From: Psychrobacter jeotgali | Lineage (GTDB): Bacteria; Pseudomonadota; Gammaproteobacteria; Pseudomonadales; Moraxellaceae | Direction of reading: 5' to 3' | Assembly: GCF_904846315.1 (NCBI RefSeq) | Contig: NZ_CAJHAF010000001.1 | Span: 620,001-684,000, forward strand | DNA: 64,000 nucleotides | Shown: positions 20,020-27,499 of the stretch, one piece after another | Layout of the letters: each line of letters opens with the position of its first letter | How positions within the stretch are numbered: position 1 is the stretch's first letter | Notes under the pieces: model-generated | Seen by the model: the letters and a program-made list of their open reading frames with translations, nothing else | Databases searched by the model: none | Told to the model about the DNA's origin: nothing | Made by a program: the position numbers and the translations under genes

Positions 20020-20553
20020 ATGCGCTTAACTAATTATAGTGATTATGCACTACGCTCATTGATGTATTTGGCTGTCAAACCAGAAAGGTATGAGCTGGCT
20101 AATATCAGTGATATTGCTGATAGCTATAATATTTCAAAAAGTCACTTAACCAAAATTATTCATCAACTTGCTAAGCTTGGTTATATTGAGAGTGTACGGG
20201 GCAAAAATGGTGGTATCCGGCTGGCGTGTGCGCCAAAAGATATCAATTTAGGGGTGTTGATTAAGCAGGTTGAGCCCGACTTTGCTTTAGTAGAATGTTT
20301 TGCCACCCAGTTGCCTAGTGAAGAGACAGATAACGATAACTCTGCTGCTATGGCTCATACTAAAGGTTTCCCTATTACATTAATCGCTGAATCAGCGGAG
20401 ATCTCTAAAGTAGGCTGTGTTATTAGTCCAGCTTGTCATTTAAAACAGGTGTTTTTTGAGGCATTAACTGCTTTTATCAGCGTCCTTGAGCGTTATACCT
20501 TAGCCGATATTGTTAATAATGAAGAAGAGCTTGCCGGCTTATTGGTGGTATAG
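20020..20553 (+). CDS. nsrR: Rrf2-family nitric-oxide-responsive repressor (NsrR-like)
   Basis: Iron-sulfur transcription repressor, 177 residues. The winged helix MRLTNYSDYALRSLMYLAVK with SKSHLTKIIHQLAKLGYIES and RGKNGGIRLA matches NsrR. Cluster ligands Cys93 (VECFA), Cys133 and Cys139 (CVISPAC) correspond to the three NsrR cysteines. Between the first and second there are 39 residues where E. coli NsrR has four, so the cluster loop carries an insertion rich in Glu, Asp and Asn. AGGAG precedes the ATG. It lies 128 bases after nnrS, whose promoter has the putative operator. Confidence 0.88.
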   Translation: MRLTNYSDYALRSLMYLAVKPERYELANISDIADSYNISKSHLTKIIHQLAKLGYIESVRGKNGGIRLACAPKDINLGVLIKQVEPDFALVECFATQLPSEETDNDNSAAMAHTKGFPITLIAESAEISKVGCVISPACHLKQVFFEALTAFISVLERYTLADIVNNEEELAGLLVV

Positions 20554-20600
20554 AATTATGCAAAATCTATTTAGATAATTCGTTTCATATTATTAATAAA

Positions 20601-20641
20601 AAGCTCAGAATTAGCTATAAATGGTAGCTAATTCTGAGCTT
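20601..20641. terminator. Bidirectional terminator between nsrR and carbonic anhydrase
   Basis: Perfect 17-bp stem AAGCTCAGAATTAGCTA / TAGCTAATTCTGAGCTT (20601-20617 with 20625-20641), 7-base loop. The minus-strand direction has the better T run. Confidence 0.85.
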
Positions 20642-20663
20642 AATGTTTTATGACTTCGGACTT

Positions 20664-21488
20664 TTATTTGCTCACTTGCTCTACTGTACGTGAACCTTGG
20701 GGCTGGATAGGACGATTATTACCTTGGTACAAGTCAGTCATGATAGCCAATTGGTCACTAGCAAGCGCTAATGGCTGTTTCACCACATACCATTGTACTT
20801 GCTCTGAACAAGGCGGGGTAGTAAGCGAGCCTTTATAGTGATAAAAAGTAGGCATAGTAGGGACTAATGCTGATAAATTAACCTTGTTAGCCGTGAACTC
20901 GACTTGGTTCTCACTACTTAGCTGGGTGCCATTGAGCAATATACGCATGATACCGTTAGCCGCCCCTTGTTCTAACATAAGCCCGACAACGGCTAGATTA
21001 CCGGCGCTATTAGCATGCACGAAATGTACTTCAGCAGGATAATTCTGCCCACCAAATTGGTGCTCGCTTGGGGTGTGGTAATGAAACTGTTTTAGCTCAA
21101 AGCGTTCGTTATCGATAGTGATATGGTTGTTTGAAGTGGCGGGCGTGTAGACCACGGTATGACCGTTATCAGTGATACGCAAATTTGCTGCTTGGCTATA
21201 ATTGAAAGCGGGTGCGTCTTTAGCGCTAGCAGTGACCCTAGCTATGTTAATAGGCGACTGTTCTTGACCAATCTTACAGCTACTTGCACCTTCGACATCT
21301 CCCCAGTATTCAGGCCCTGTATCACCACTATAAGACCAACCCGCATGATTATCTGCTTCATTAGATTGCTCAATGATAATAGGTTTAGTGGTAGCTCTCT
21401 CATTGGCAACTTTATAAGTGTTAGAGCAAGCACTTAAACCTATCAGACTTACAGCAGTAATAGCGGTTATTAAATAATGACGATGCAT
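20664..21488 (-). CDS. Alpha-type carbonic anhydrase lipoprotein
   Basis: Zinc enzyme interconverting CO2 and bicarbonate, probably anchored in the periplasm. A lipoprotein signal peptide ends in the lipobox LSAC (Cys21). The mature domain has WGDVEGASSCKIGQEQSPIN, the zinc ligands in LKQFHYHTPSEHQFGG and AEVHFVHAN, and GSLTTPPCSEQVQWYV, all typical of alpha-carbonic anhydrases. The two Cys residues (SSC and PPC) could form the usual disulfide. 274 residues in total. Monocistronic, with a strong terminator behind it. Confidence 0.94.
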   Translation of the reverse strand: MHRHYLITAITAVSLIGLSACSNTYKVANERATTKPIIIEQSNEADNHAGWSYSGDTGPEYWGDVEGASSCKIGQEQSPINIARVTASAKDAPAFNYSQAANLRITDNGHTVVYTPATSNNHITIDNERFELKQFHYHTPSEHQFGGQNYPAEVHFVHANSAGNLAVVGLMLEQGAANGIMRILLNGTQLSSENQVEFTANKVNLSALVPTMPTFYHYKGSLTTPPCSEQVQWYVVKQPLALASDQLAIMTDLYQGNNRPIQPQGSRTVEQVSK

Positions 21489-21700
21489 ATAAAAATCCTT
21501 TTATGGTGAAATAATTTGATGACTAAATCCGTTTATTGAATTCATGTATAAGAAGGTTTCTCTTTAATTTATTAAAAAGTTAAACTCTACTATCAGCGTT
21601 TTTAATAATAGTAATAAGTTTTAACAGAATGACAAATATTTAGCAATAATTATCAAGCAAATAATGCGCTTAAGTTTAGGAAGGTTTTTAATGTTCCTCA

Positions 21701-21740
21701 AAAAAAGCTACCTTCACTAAAATTTTGTGAAGGTAGCTTG
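21701..21740 (-). terminator. Terminator of the MBL-like gene
   Basis: Stem AAGCTACCTTCAC / GTGAAGGTAGCTT (21705-21717 with 21727-21739). On the minus strand it ends in six Ts. Confidence 0.82.
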
Positions 21741-21769
21741 TTAGATTATCGAGCACCTAGATTTTTTTA

Positions 21770-22519
21770 TTACGACGCCTTTTCAAGTTTTGGACGCGCC
21801 TTTTCTACAGCTTTTAATAAAGCTTTTTCAAAGCCGCCAATCTCAAATTTAACTAAACTAGAATGGGCCGCACAGAAGTTATGAGTGTCACGCCACTGGT
21901 GGGCAATTTTGGTTGCCCAGTCGCAGTATTGCTTGCCTGCATCAGGCTCATCTTTGAGCGCTTGTTTGGTAGTGGGGTGCAATAGCAGCTCGGGTAATAC
22001 TGCTTCTAGTACCTTTGCCGGAGGACTCATAAAGGTATCATCGACATGCAAGCTTCTACTGGCGGGATGGTATACCAATAGCGAACCGGCATGAATCTTA
22101 TCATTAGGCGAGATGTAGTGAATACCTTCTGACATCGAAAATTCAAGCTCAGGATAGCGCTCAGCTACTGCATCACTCTCAACCAAGTCGTCGCTCCAAT
22201 CCACCTCTGGCACTTGCTGTTGGTGACGGCTGCTGCCATAAAAGGTCGCTTCTGGGAAGTCCTTTGCCATTTGCGCGCAGTGTATGGTATGAAAGGGATG
22301 CACGTTAAGTACCGCCTCGACATCTTGACCGTCATTGGTTAGCGCCATGACTTGCTCTTTTACTTCGCCAGTTAAAGTATAGCTGTCCAAAAATATAAAC
22401 TTTCCTGACTCTAACTGTACCAGCGAGCATTGAGTGCCGATATTGATAACGCCGCCGATACGAAAATCACCGCGTATATTCCAAAAACCTGCTCCTAGGT
22501 CATATATCTTATCTGACAT
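21770..22519 (-). CDS. Metallo-beta-lactamase-fold-like protein
   Basis: A 249-residue soluble protein whose opening (DLGAGFWNIRGDFRIGGVINIGTQCS, then FIFLDSYTLTGEV) follows the beta-strand pattern of the MBL fold. Where MBL enzymes have HxHxDH it has NVHPFHTIHC, an incomplete or altered metal site. A His-Val-Asp (SLHVDDTFM) may correspond to the fourth motif. Function unknown, and metal binding is uncertain. It has its own terminator and no evident operon partner. Confidence 0.6.
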   Translation of the reverse strand: MSDKIYDLGAGFWNIRGDFRIGGVINIGTQCSLVQLESGKFIFLDSYTLTGEVKEQVMALTNDGQDVEAVLNVHPFHTIHCAQMAKDFPEATFYGSSRHQQQVPEVDWSDDLVESDAVAERYPELEFSMSEGIHYISPNDKIHAGSLLVYHPASRSLHVDDTFMSPPAKVLEAVLPELLLHPTTKQALKDEPDAGKQYCDWATKIAHQWRDTHNFCAAHSSLVKFEIGGFEKALLKAVEKARPKLEKAS

Positions 22520-22645
22520 TTTATTATTCCTTAGTAATTATTGTTTGTTAACCTAAATTGTTTATTACAGTAAATTGACTATGGATAATAACCCAAAAAT
22601 AAAACCATAAACGTTACACAACGTTTGTGACTTGTAGGGTATTTA

Positions 22646-23602
22646 TCAGCAATTGGCATAATCATAAGCTGAGAAACGGGGGCTGTCGCTATAATTTTCA
22701 TTAGCGCATAAAAACTTATCGAAGCGGGTGTCATCATTAATATAGCGCTGCATCCATGCGATGCCGGGTTTGCTTAATAGTTTCTCATTAAAACGGTAGC
22801 TTGGACAAAAGTGGCTAGCATTGTTGACCTCAACTTTCATTTTTGGACCGGTCAGTTTGTCATAGAAGATATTGGTGTATTTTTTATTGGAGGCAATACG
22901 ATCATGTTCACAAGCAATAACTAAAGTGGGGGTTTTTACTTCCTCATAGCCTTTATCGTGATAGGGCGCTAGCGGCATAATAGCCCGGATGTCACGACGG
23001 TCAGTGGCTAACCTAAGGGCACCGCCGCCGCCCATCGACCAACCGATAACGCCTAAACGATTGCGATCTACCATATTGCCAACGGTGCTGTCAGTAAAGA
23101 TGTGATCAAGGGCGGCACTTAACTGAGTGGCTCGGCTATCGGGATTATCGTAGATGGAATTGGTGTTGATAGTGATGACTACAAAGCCCCAAGAAGCCAA
23201 GCGCGGCCCCCACCATTTTATAGAGTTCTCATAAGAGACATAACCTGGAATAACAGCGATACCACCTAAAAGGCCGCAGCCTTCGGTATGGTTTGGATAA
23301 AAGATAGTACCACCGCCAAAACCGCTAGCTGCTTGCCGTGGAACGGGCTTAGCTGTTACTGAAAAAGGGCCGTTAGCTTGCGTATCTGCAAGGGTAGTAG
23401 CATCAATTACCGTATCAGGAATACAGTCGGCGGTAGATAGCGATGACGATAATACGGTTCCATGGGTTCCATTGGTCGCGGTGCTTAATGCAGTTTTAGC
23501 AGGGTGGTCAGCAGCTATAGCGTTTACACAAAAAACACTCATAGAAAGCGTAAGAGGTCCTAGAGCGCCTGCTGCTTTTGAAAAAAAACGATTATGAGTC
23601 AT
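22646..23602 (-). CDS. Secreted PETase-like polyester hydrolase / lipase (Moraxella Lip1 type)
   Basis: Alpha/beta-hydrolase with an N-terminal signal peptide ending near ..FCVNAIAA. It is strikingly like IsPETase and the Moraxella lipase 1 family: ENSIKWWGPRLASWGFVVIT, GWSMGGGG, TPTLVIACEHD. With the ATG at 23602, the catalytic triad is Ser189, Asp234 and His264. The second active-site disulfide of type II PETases appears conserved (Cys231-Cys266), as does the C-terminal Cys299-Cys318. Trp-rich subsite residues are partly changed: Tyr where IsPETase has Trp185, Phe where it has Ser238. A TTG two codons upstream could also start it; neither has a clear ribosome site. Confidence 0.9.
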   Translation of the reverse strand: MTHNRFFSKAAGALGPLTLSMSVFCVNAIAADHPAKTALSTATNGTHGTVLSSSLSTADCIPDTVIDATTLADTQANGPFSVTAKPVPRQAASGFGGGTIFYPNHTEGCGLLGGIAVIPGYVSYENSIKWWGPRLASWGFVVITINTNSIYDNPDSRATQLSAALDHIFTDSTVGNMVDRNRLGVIGWSMGGGGALRLATDRRDIRAIMPLAPYHDKGYEEVKTPTLVIACEHDRIASNKKYTNIFYDKLTGPKMKVEVNNASHFCPSYRFNEKLLSKPGIAWMQRYINDDTRFDKFLCANENYSDSPRFSAYDYANC

Positions 23603-23752
23603 GAGCAACGATCTTTTATAAGGGGGTTATGTTGTTTTTGGTTCATTTTCTTTGAGAGCAAATGGACGGCTGTTGAACAGATAATAAGTTTCAGTATGAT
23701 AAGTATCAATATATCAGCGGTCAAATCTCTAAGCCTACTAGAGTTAACACAC

Positions 23753-23884
23753 TTTAAAATAGGTACAGTGCTGCTGGTATCAATTTTACTTGCGTGCTGT
23801 GCCTACGCCGACAGAGGCTGCGCAAAATTGATACCAGCAGCACATATCATGACATGTGCCAGTTCTATTTAGGATTGACTATAT
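23753..23884. repeat. Dispersed palindromic repeat, copy 2
   Basis: Perfect 20-base arms GTGCTGCTGGTATCAATTTT (23768-23787) and its complement (23824-23843). The core GCGTGCTGTGCCTACG is the same as copy 1 (6168-6296) read on the other strand. The flank TTCTATTTAGGATTGACTAT matches the flank of copy 1. The roughly 450-base gap between the PETase-like and MFS genes is mostly this element. Confidence 0.72.
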
Positions 23885-23911
23885 ACAGTTTTCAATAAAA
23901 CAGCCAGTCCA

Positions 23912-24055
23912 TTAATTCTTCTTATTTGGCACTCTGAGCACCTCTTTCATTGTGATATCATGACCGACTTGCTCTATAAAATAAATACGATCATTAAAAT
24001 AAGTGCAGGCATAATAAGGCCTGTTTTCATCCTTTAAGTTGCGGTCAGTCATCAT
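23912..24055 (-). CDS. Possible small protein (47 aa), uncertain
   Basis: Starting at MMTDRNLKDENRPYY, the translation (..YFNDRIYFIEQVGHDITMKEV..) has a protein-like mix of residues. It is short and lacks a clear ribosome site, and its start overlaps the MFS start by two bases on the opposite strand. Not recognised. Confidence 0.25.
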   Translation of the reverse strand: MMTDRNLKDENRPYYACTYFNDRIYFIEQVGHDITMKEVLRVPNKKN

Positions 24056-25313
24056 GGCTGCGGCGTCCAACCTAATCAGTGTCCTTGTGAATAATACTAT
24101 TGATAACACTCAAAAACTATCGCCACAGCCGTCGCCGCAGATAGACTCTCCATCATGGGTTTTAAAATTAACTATTGGCCTTATCGGTATGTTTGCCTTT
24201 TTGCAGGTGTATTCTGTACAGGCGGTGCTACCGGTATTGATGATGGATTTATCCGCCACTGAAGTCCAAGCGGGGATGGTCGTCGGTGCAACGGTAATGG
24301 CAATTGCAATTATGTCGCCATTTTTGGGGATGATCTCTGATGCGGTTGGTCGTAAGTCTTTTATCGTTGGAGCGCTATTATTTTTAGCCATTCCCACCGC
24401 GCTGATTGCTCAAAGCCCTAGTATTGAATGGATGGGGATATGGCGCTTTATGCAAGGGCTGTCGGTGCCTGGTATTACAGTGGTAACTATCGCCTATATT
24501 GGTGAGGAGTTTGAGGGGCGAGCAGTGACTGAGCTGATGTCCTTTTATGTGTCAGGCTCGGTGCTGGGCGGTTTTATGGGGCGGTTTTTGCTGGGCCATT
24601 TGCATGAGTTTATGGGCTGGAGGCATGGCTATTATGTGATGGCAGCTATTACACTGATAGGAGCGTTGTGGGTAAGCAAGACCTTGCCAGCATCACGCTG
24701 CTTTGAGGCCAATCCTAATTTTCGTTCAGCGCTGCAAACACTAGGCGAGCATCTGACCAATCGTTATGTAGTCACAGCTTGTCTGCTGGGCGCTTGCGTA
24801 TTGTTTTCTTTGGTTGGCTGTTTTACTTTTATTAATTTACACCTCGCCAAGACCCCTTATAACCTCGGCACTGGAGCATTGGCTAATATCTTTGCTGTTT
24901 ATCTGATTGGGGTGATTATTACGCCGTTATCGACAACTTTGCTCCGCCGCTTTGGCTCGGCGAGAACAGTCCGAGTAGCGGTGGTAATATCTATGGTTGG
25001 AGTACTATTAACTTTAGTAACGCCGCTATGGGGCATTATTGCGGGGTTGGCTATCATGTCGTCAGGGGTATTTATCACTCAATCTGCTACCATTAGTTAT
25101 ATCGCAGTCAATGTTAAAAAAGGACGCTCATTAGCTTCTGGCTTATATTATATGGGCTATTATGCTGGCGGAACGATGGGAGCGTGGCTGTGCGGCTTAG
25201 CCTATGCGCAAGGGGAGTGGACGCTGACGGTTTGGCTGTTATTATTCGTACAAGTATTGGCTCTATTAATAGCGGGTTTTGGCATGATAAAAACTAAAGC
25301 ACGTACGGCTTAA
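24054..25313 (+). CDS. MFS transporter (Bcr/CflA/YnfM-like efflux permease)
   Basis: A 12-helix inner-membrane antiporter-type exporter of about 420 residues. The first helix spans WVLKLTIGLIGMFAFLQVYS. The cytoplasmic loop between helices 2 and 3 has the MFS signature GMISDAVGRKS. The second half has a matching TTLLRRFGSARTV loop. The substrate is unknown; relatives export sugars, arabinose or drugs. The start is uncertain: the ATG at 24054 lacks a good ribosome site, and the TTG five codons earlier is weaker. The N-terminal 40 residues before the first helix are unusually polar. Confidence 0.82.
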   Translation: MAAASNLISVLVNNTIDNTQKLSPQPSPQIDSPSWVLKLTIGLIGMFAFLQVYSVQAVLPVLMMDLSATEVQAGMVVGATVMAIAIMSPFLGMISDAVGRKSFIVGALLFLAIPTALIAQSPSIEWMGIWRFMQGLSVPGITVVTIAYIGEEFEGRAVTELMSFYVSGSVLGGFMGRFLLGHLHEFMGWRHGYYVMAAITLIGALWVSKTLPASRCFEANPNFRSALQTLGEHLTNRYVVTACLLGACVLFSLVGCFTFINLHLAKTPYNLGTGALANIFAVYLIGVIITPLSTTLLRRFGSARTVRVAVVISMVGVLLTLVTPLWGIIAGLAIMSSGVFITQSATISYIAVNVKKGRSLASGLYYMGYYAGGTMGAWLCGLAYAQGEWTLTVWLLLFVQVLALLIAGFGMIKTKARTA

Positions 25314-25453
25314 AATATTTTTTATTTAGAGTATTTTTATCTTTGACTATTTGGTACTAAGTGAGTACGTGCTTATGCTTTACATGACGCTCATTTTTTT
25401 CTACTATCAATAGAGGTATAACAAGAAAAAATTGAAGGCTGGGTTAGCGATGC

Positions 25454-25499
25454 GTAATCCACCGACATCTCATAATTAACATTTAAAATGGTGGGTTAC
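25454..25499. repeat. Degenerate inverted repeat in the spacer before the acyl-CoA ligase
   Basis: GTAATCCACC (25454-25463) and GGTGGGTTAC (25490-25499) pair at 9 of 10 positions. The spacer (25314-25617) otherwise contains no recognisable gene. Confidence 0.45.
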
Positions 25500-25617
25500 A
25501 TTTTATCAGCACTCTCTATGAGAGTTTGAAAAACTAATTCACCCTACGCCCCTACAAGTATTATTAAATATCAAGCCAATCAAAATAATATCAAACCATC
25601 CACAAGGAAGTTCTTTT

Positions 25618-27288
25618 ATGTCAAACATCTATAGTAGCGCCCCTTCAGCGTATGAGTATCCGCTTATTATCAAGCAGCTGTTAAACCGTGCCAAAGTGGT
25701 CTCACAAGAGCAAGAGATTGTTTATGCGGACAAAAAGCGCTTCACTTATACGGATTTATTTGCCCGCATTAACCGTCTAGCTAATGTGTTAGCTGACCTA
25801 AATCTTGCTGCTGGCGATGTAGTAGCGGTCATGGATTGGGACAGCCATCGTTATCTTGAGTCCTATTTTGCCGTACCGATGTCGCAGTATATTCTGCAAA
25901 CGGTCAATATTCGTCTGTCCCCTGAAAAGGTGCTTTATACCATTAATCATGCCAGACCCAAAGTCTTGATGCTCAATTCTGAATTTGCACCTATGGTCAA
26001 GGACTATCAGTTTGAGAACTCTAGTATTGAACATATTATTTGGCTGGACGACGATGGGGTGACGGTAGAAGGGGTGTTTGGTGAGAGCCAAAGCCGAGTA
26101 GTGGGTGAGTATGAGACTTTATTAGAAGCTGCTGCTGACACTTTTGATTTTCCGGATTTTGATGAAAATACTATTGCCACTACTTTTTATACTTCAGGTA
26201 CCACCGGTGATCCAAAAGGGGTGTTCTTTAGCCATCGTCAACTGGTGCTACATACTATGGCAGAGGCGGCGTCACTTGGGATGCTGCCGAACAAGCAAGG
26301 CGTCAGCTACGGTGATGTCTATATGCCGATGACGCCGATGTTCCATGTGCATGCTTGGGGTTTCCCGTTTACCGCCACTATGACCGGTCTCAAACAGGTA
26401 TATCCGGGTCGTTATGCACCCGATAGTTTGCTTGATTTGATTATTGATGAAAAGGTCAGTATCACCCACTGTGTACCGACTATATTGCAAATGGTACTCG
26501 GCGAGGCCCAAAGTCGTGATGCTAGCTTCAATGGGCTAAAAATGATTATTGGTGGCTCAAAGCTAACGGAGGGCTTAGCCAAAGCGGCACTAGCACAAGG
26601 TATCGAGGTCTATACCGGTTACGGTATGTCCGAAACTGCGCCGCTGATTAGTCTGACTGACTTTAGTTTGAATGAGCCTGAATTGACTGAGGAAGAGGAT
26701 ATAACCCGCCGCTGTATGACGGGCAGACCAGTATTGATGGTCGATGCGCAAGTATGGAGTGAAAACAACGAACCTGTCGGTACTGGCAAAGAGCACACTG
26801 GCGAGCTGGTATTGCGGGCGCCCTGGTTGACCCAAAGTTATCTGAAAAACGATGATGCGGGCAAAGAGCTGTGGGAAAATGGCTATATGCATACTCAAGA
26901 TATTGCCTACATACAAAAAGACGGCTATATCAAGATTACCGATCGCTTAAAAGACGTGATCAAATCCGGCGGCGAGTGGATATCATCGCTTGAGATTGAA
27001 ACCATTTTATCCTTGCACCCAGCGGTATCTGATGTCTCAGTCATTGGTGTGCAGGATAAAAAGTGGGGTGAACGTCCATTAGCTCTCATTGTTCTCAAAC
27101 CTGATTGTCAAGATACCCAAGCTGATGATATCAAGGCTATTGCTGAGCAGGCAGTGACTCGCGGTCTTATTCCTAAATATGGCGTGCCCAATGATTACAA
27201 ATTCGTTGATGACTTGCCTAAGACCTCAGTTGGCAAACACGATAAAAAGGTTATGCGCGAGATGTATGCTGACCAAACTGGTGTATAA
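25618..27288 (+). CDS. Medium/long-chain fatty acid-CoA ligase (AMP-binding)
   Basis: Activates a fatty acid to its acyl-CoA with ATP. The 556 residues have the full ANL-superfamily motifs: A3 FYTSGTTGDPKGVF near 184, A5 YTGYGMSETAP near 330, A8 TDRLKDVIKSGGEWISS near 440 and the catalytic C-terminal Lys in KTSVGKHDKK. It resembles AlkK-type ligases. It lies before the propionate/valine genes on the same strand but is closed by its own terminator, so it may be only loosely linked. AAGGAAG lies eight bases before the ATG. Confidence 0.92.
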   Translation: MSNIYSSAPSAYEYPLIIKQLLNRAKVVSQEQEIVYADKKRFTYTDLFARINRLANVLADLNLAAGDVVAVMDWDSHRYLESYFAVPMSQYILQTVNIRLSPEKVLYTINHARPKVLMLNSEFAPMVKDYQFENSSIEHIIWLDDDGVTVEGVFGESQSRVVGEYETLLEAAADTFDFPDFDENTIATTFYTSGTTGDPKGVFFSHRQLVLHTMAEAASLGMLPNKQGVSYGDVYMPMTPMFHVHAWGFPFTATMTGLKQVYPGRYAPDSLLDLIIDEKVSITHCVPTILQMVLGEAQSRDASFNGLKMIIGGSKLTEGLAKAALAQGIEVYTGYGMSETAPLISLTDFSLNEPELTEEEDITRRCMTGRPVLMVDAQVWSENNEPVGTGKEHTGELVLRAPWLTQSYLKNDDAGKELWENGYMHTQDIAYIQKDGYIKITDRLKDVIKSGGEWISSLEIETILSLHPAVSDVSVIGVQDKKWGERPLALIVLKPDCQDTQADDIKAIAEQAVTRGLIPKYGVPNDYKFVDDLPKTSVGKHDKKVMREMYADQTGV

Positions 27289-27361
27289 GAATTAGGCAGT
27301 TTGCAGGGTTAACTGTTGACCTTTATCGATAGCTCTGCTACATTTTAACCGATACGTATTA

Positions 27362-27397
27362 AACCGATACATAACGTATCGGTTTTTATTTTTTTAT
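27362..27397 (+). terminator. Intrinsic terminator after the acyl-CoA ligase
   Basis: Stem AACCGATAC / GTATCGGTT (27362-27370 with 27376-27384), 5-base loop, long T-rich tail. A longer alternative pairing begins at 27347. Confidence 0.82.
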
Positions 27398-27430
27398 TTT
27401 GCTAGGGACAGCAAAAGTTTGATTATTATA

Positions 27431-27490
27431 TTCTTAATACTAAACTCTCAATACTAAGATTTTTAATACTAAAAACACTCGATGCTAAGG
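27431..27490. repeat. About 15-bp-period repeat (AATACTAA) before prpE
   Basis: ATACTAA or ATGCTAA at 27437, 27451, 27466 and 27482, spaced 14, 15 and 16 bases, in the leader that reaches the prpE ribosome site. Confidence 0.65.
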
Positions 27491-27499
27491 ATAGCCATT

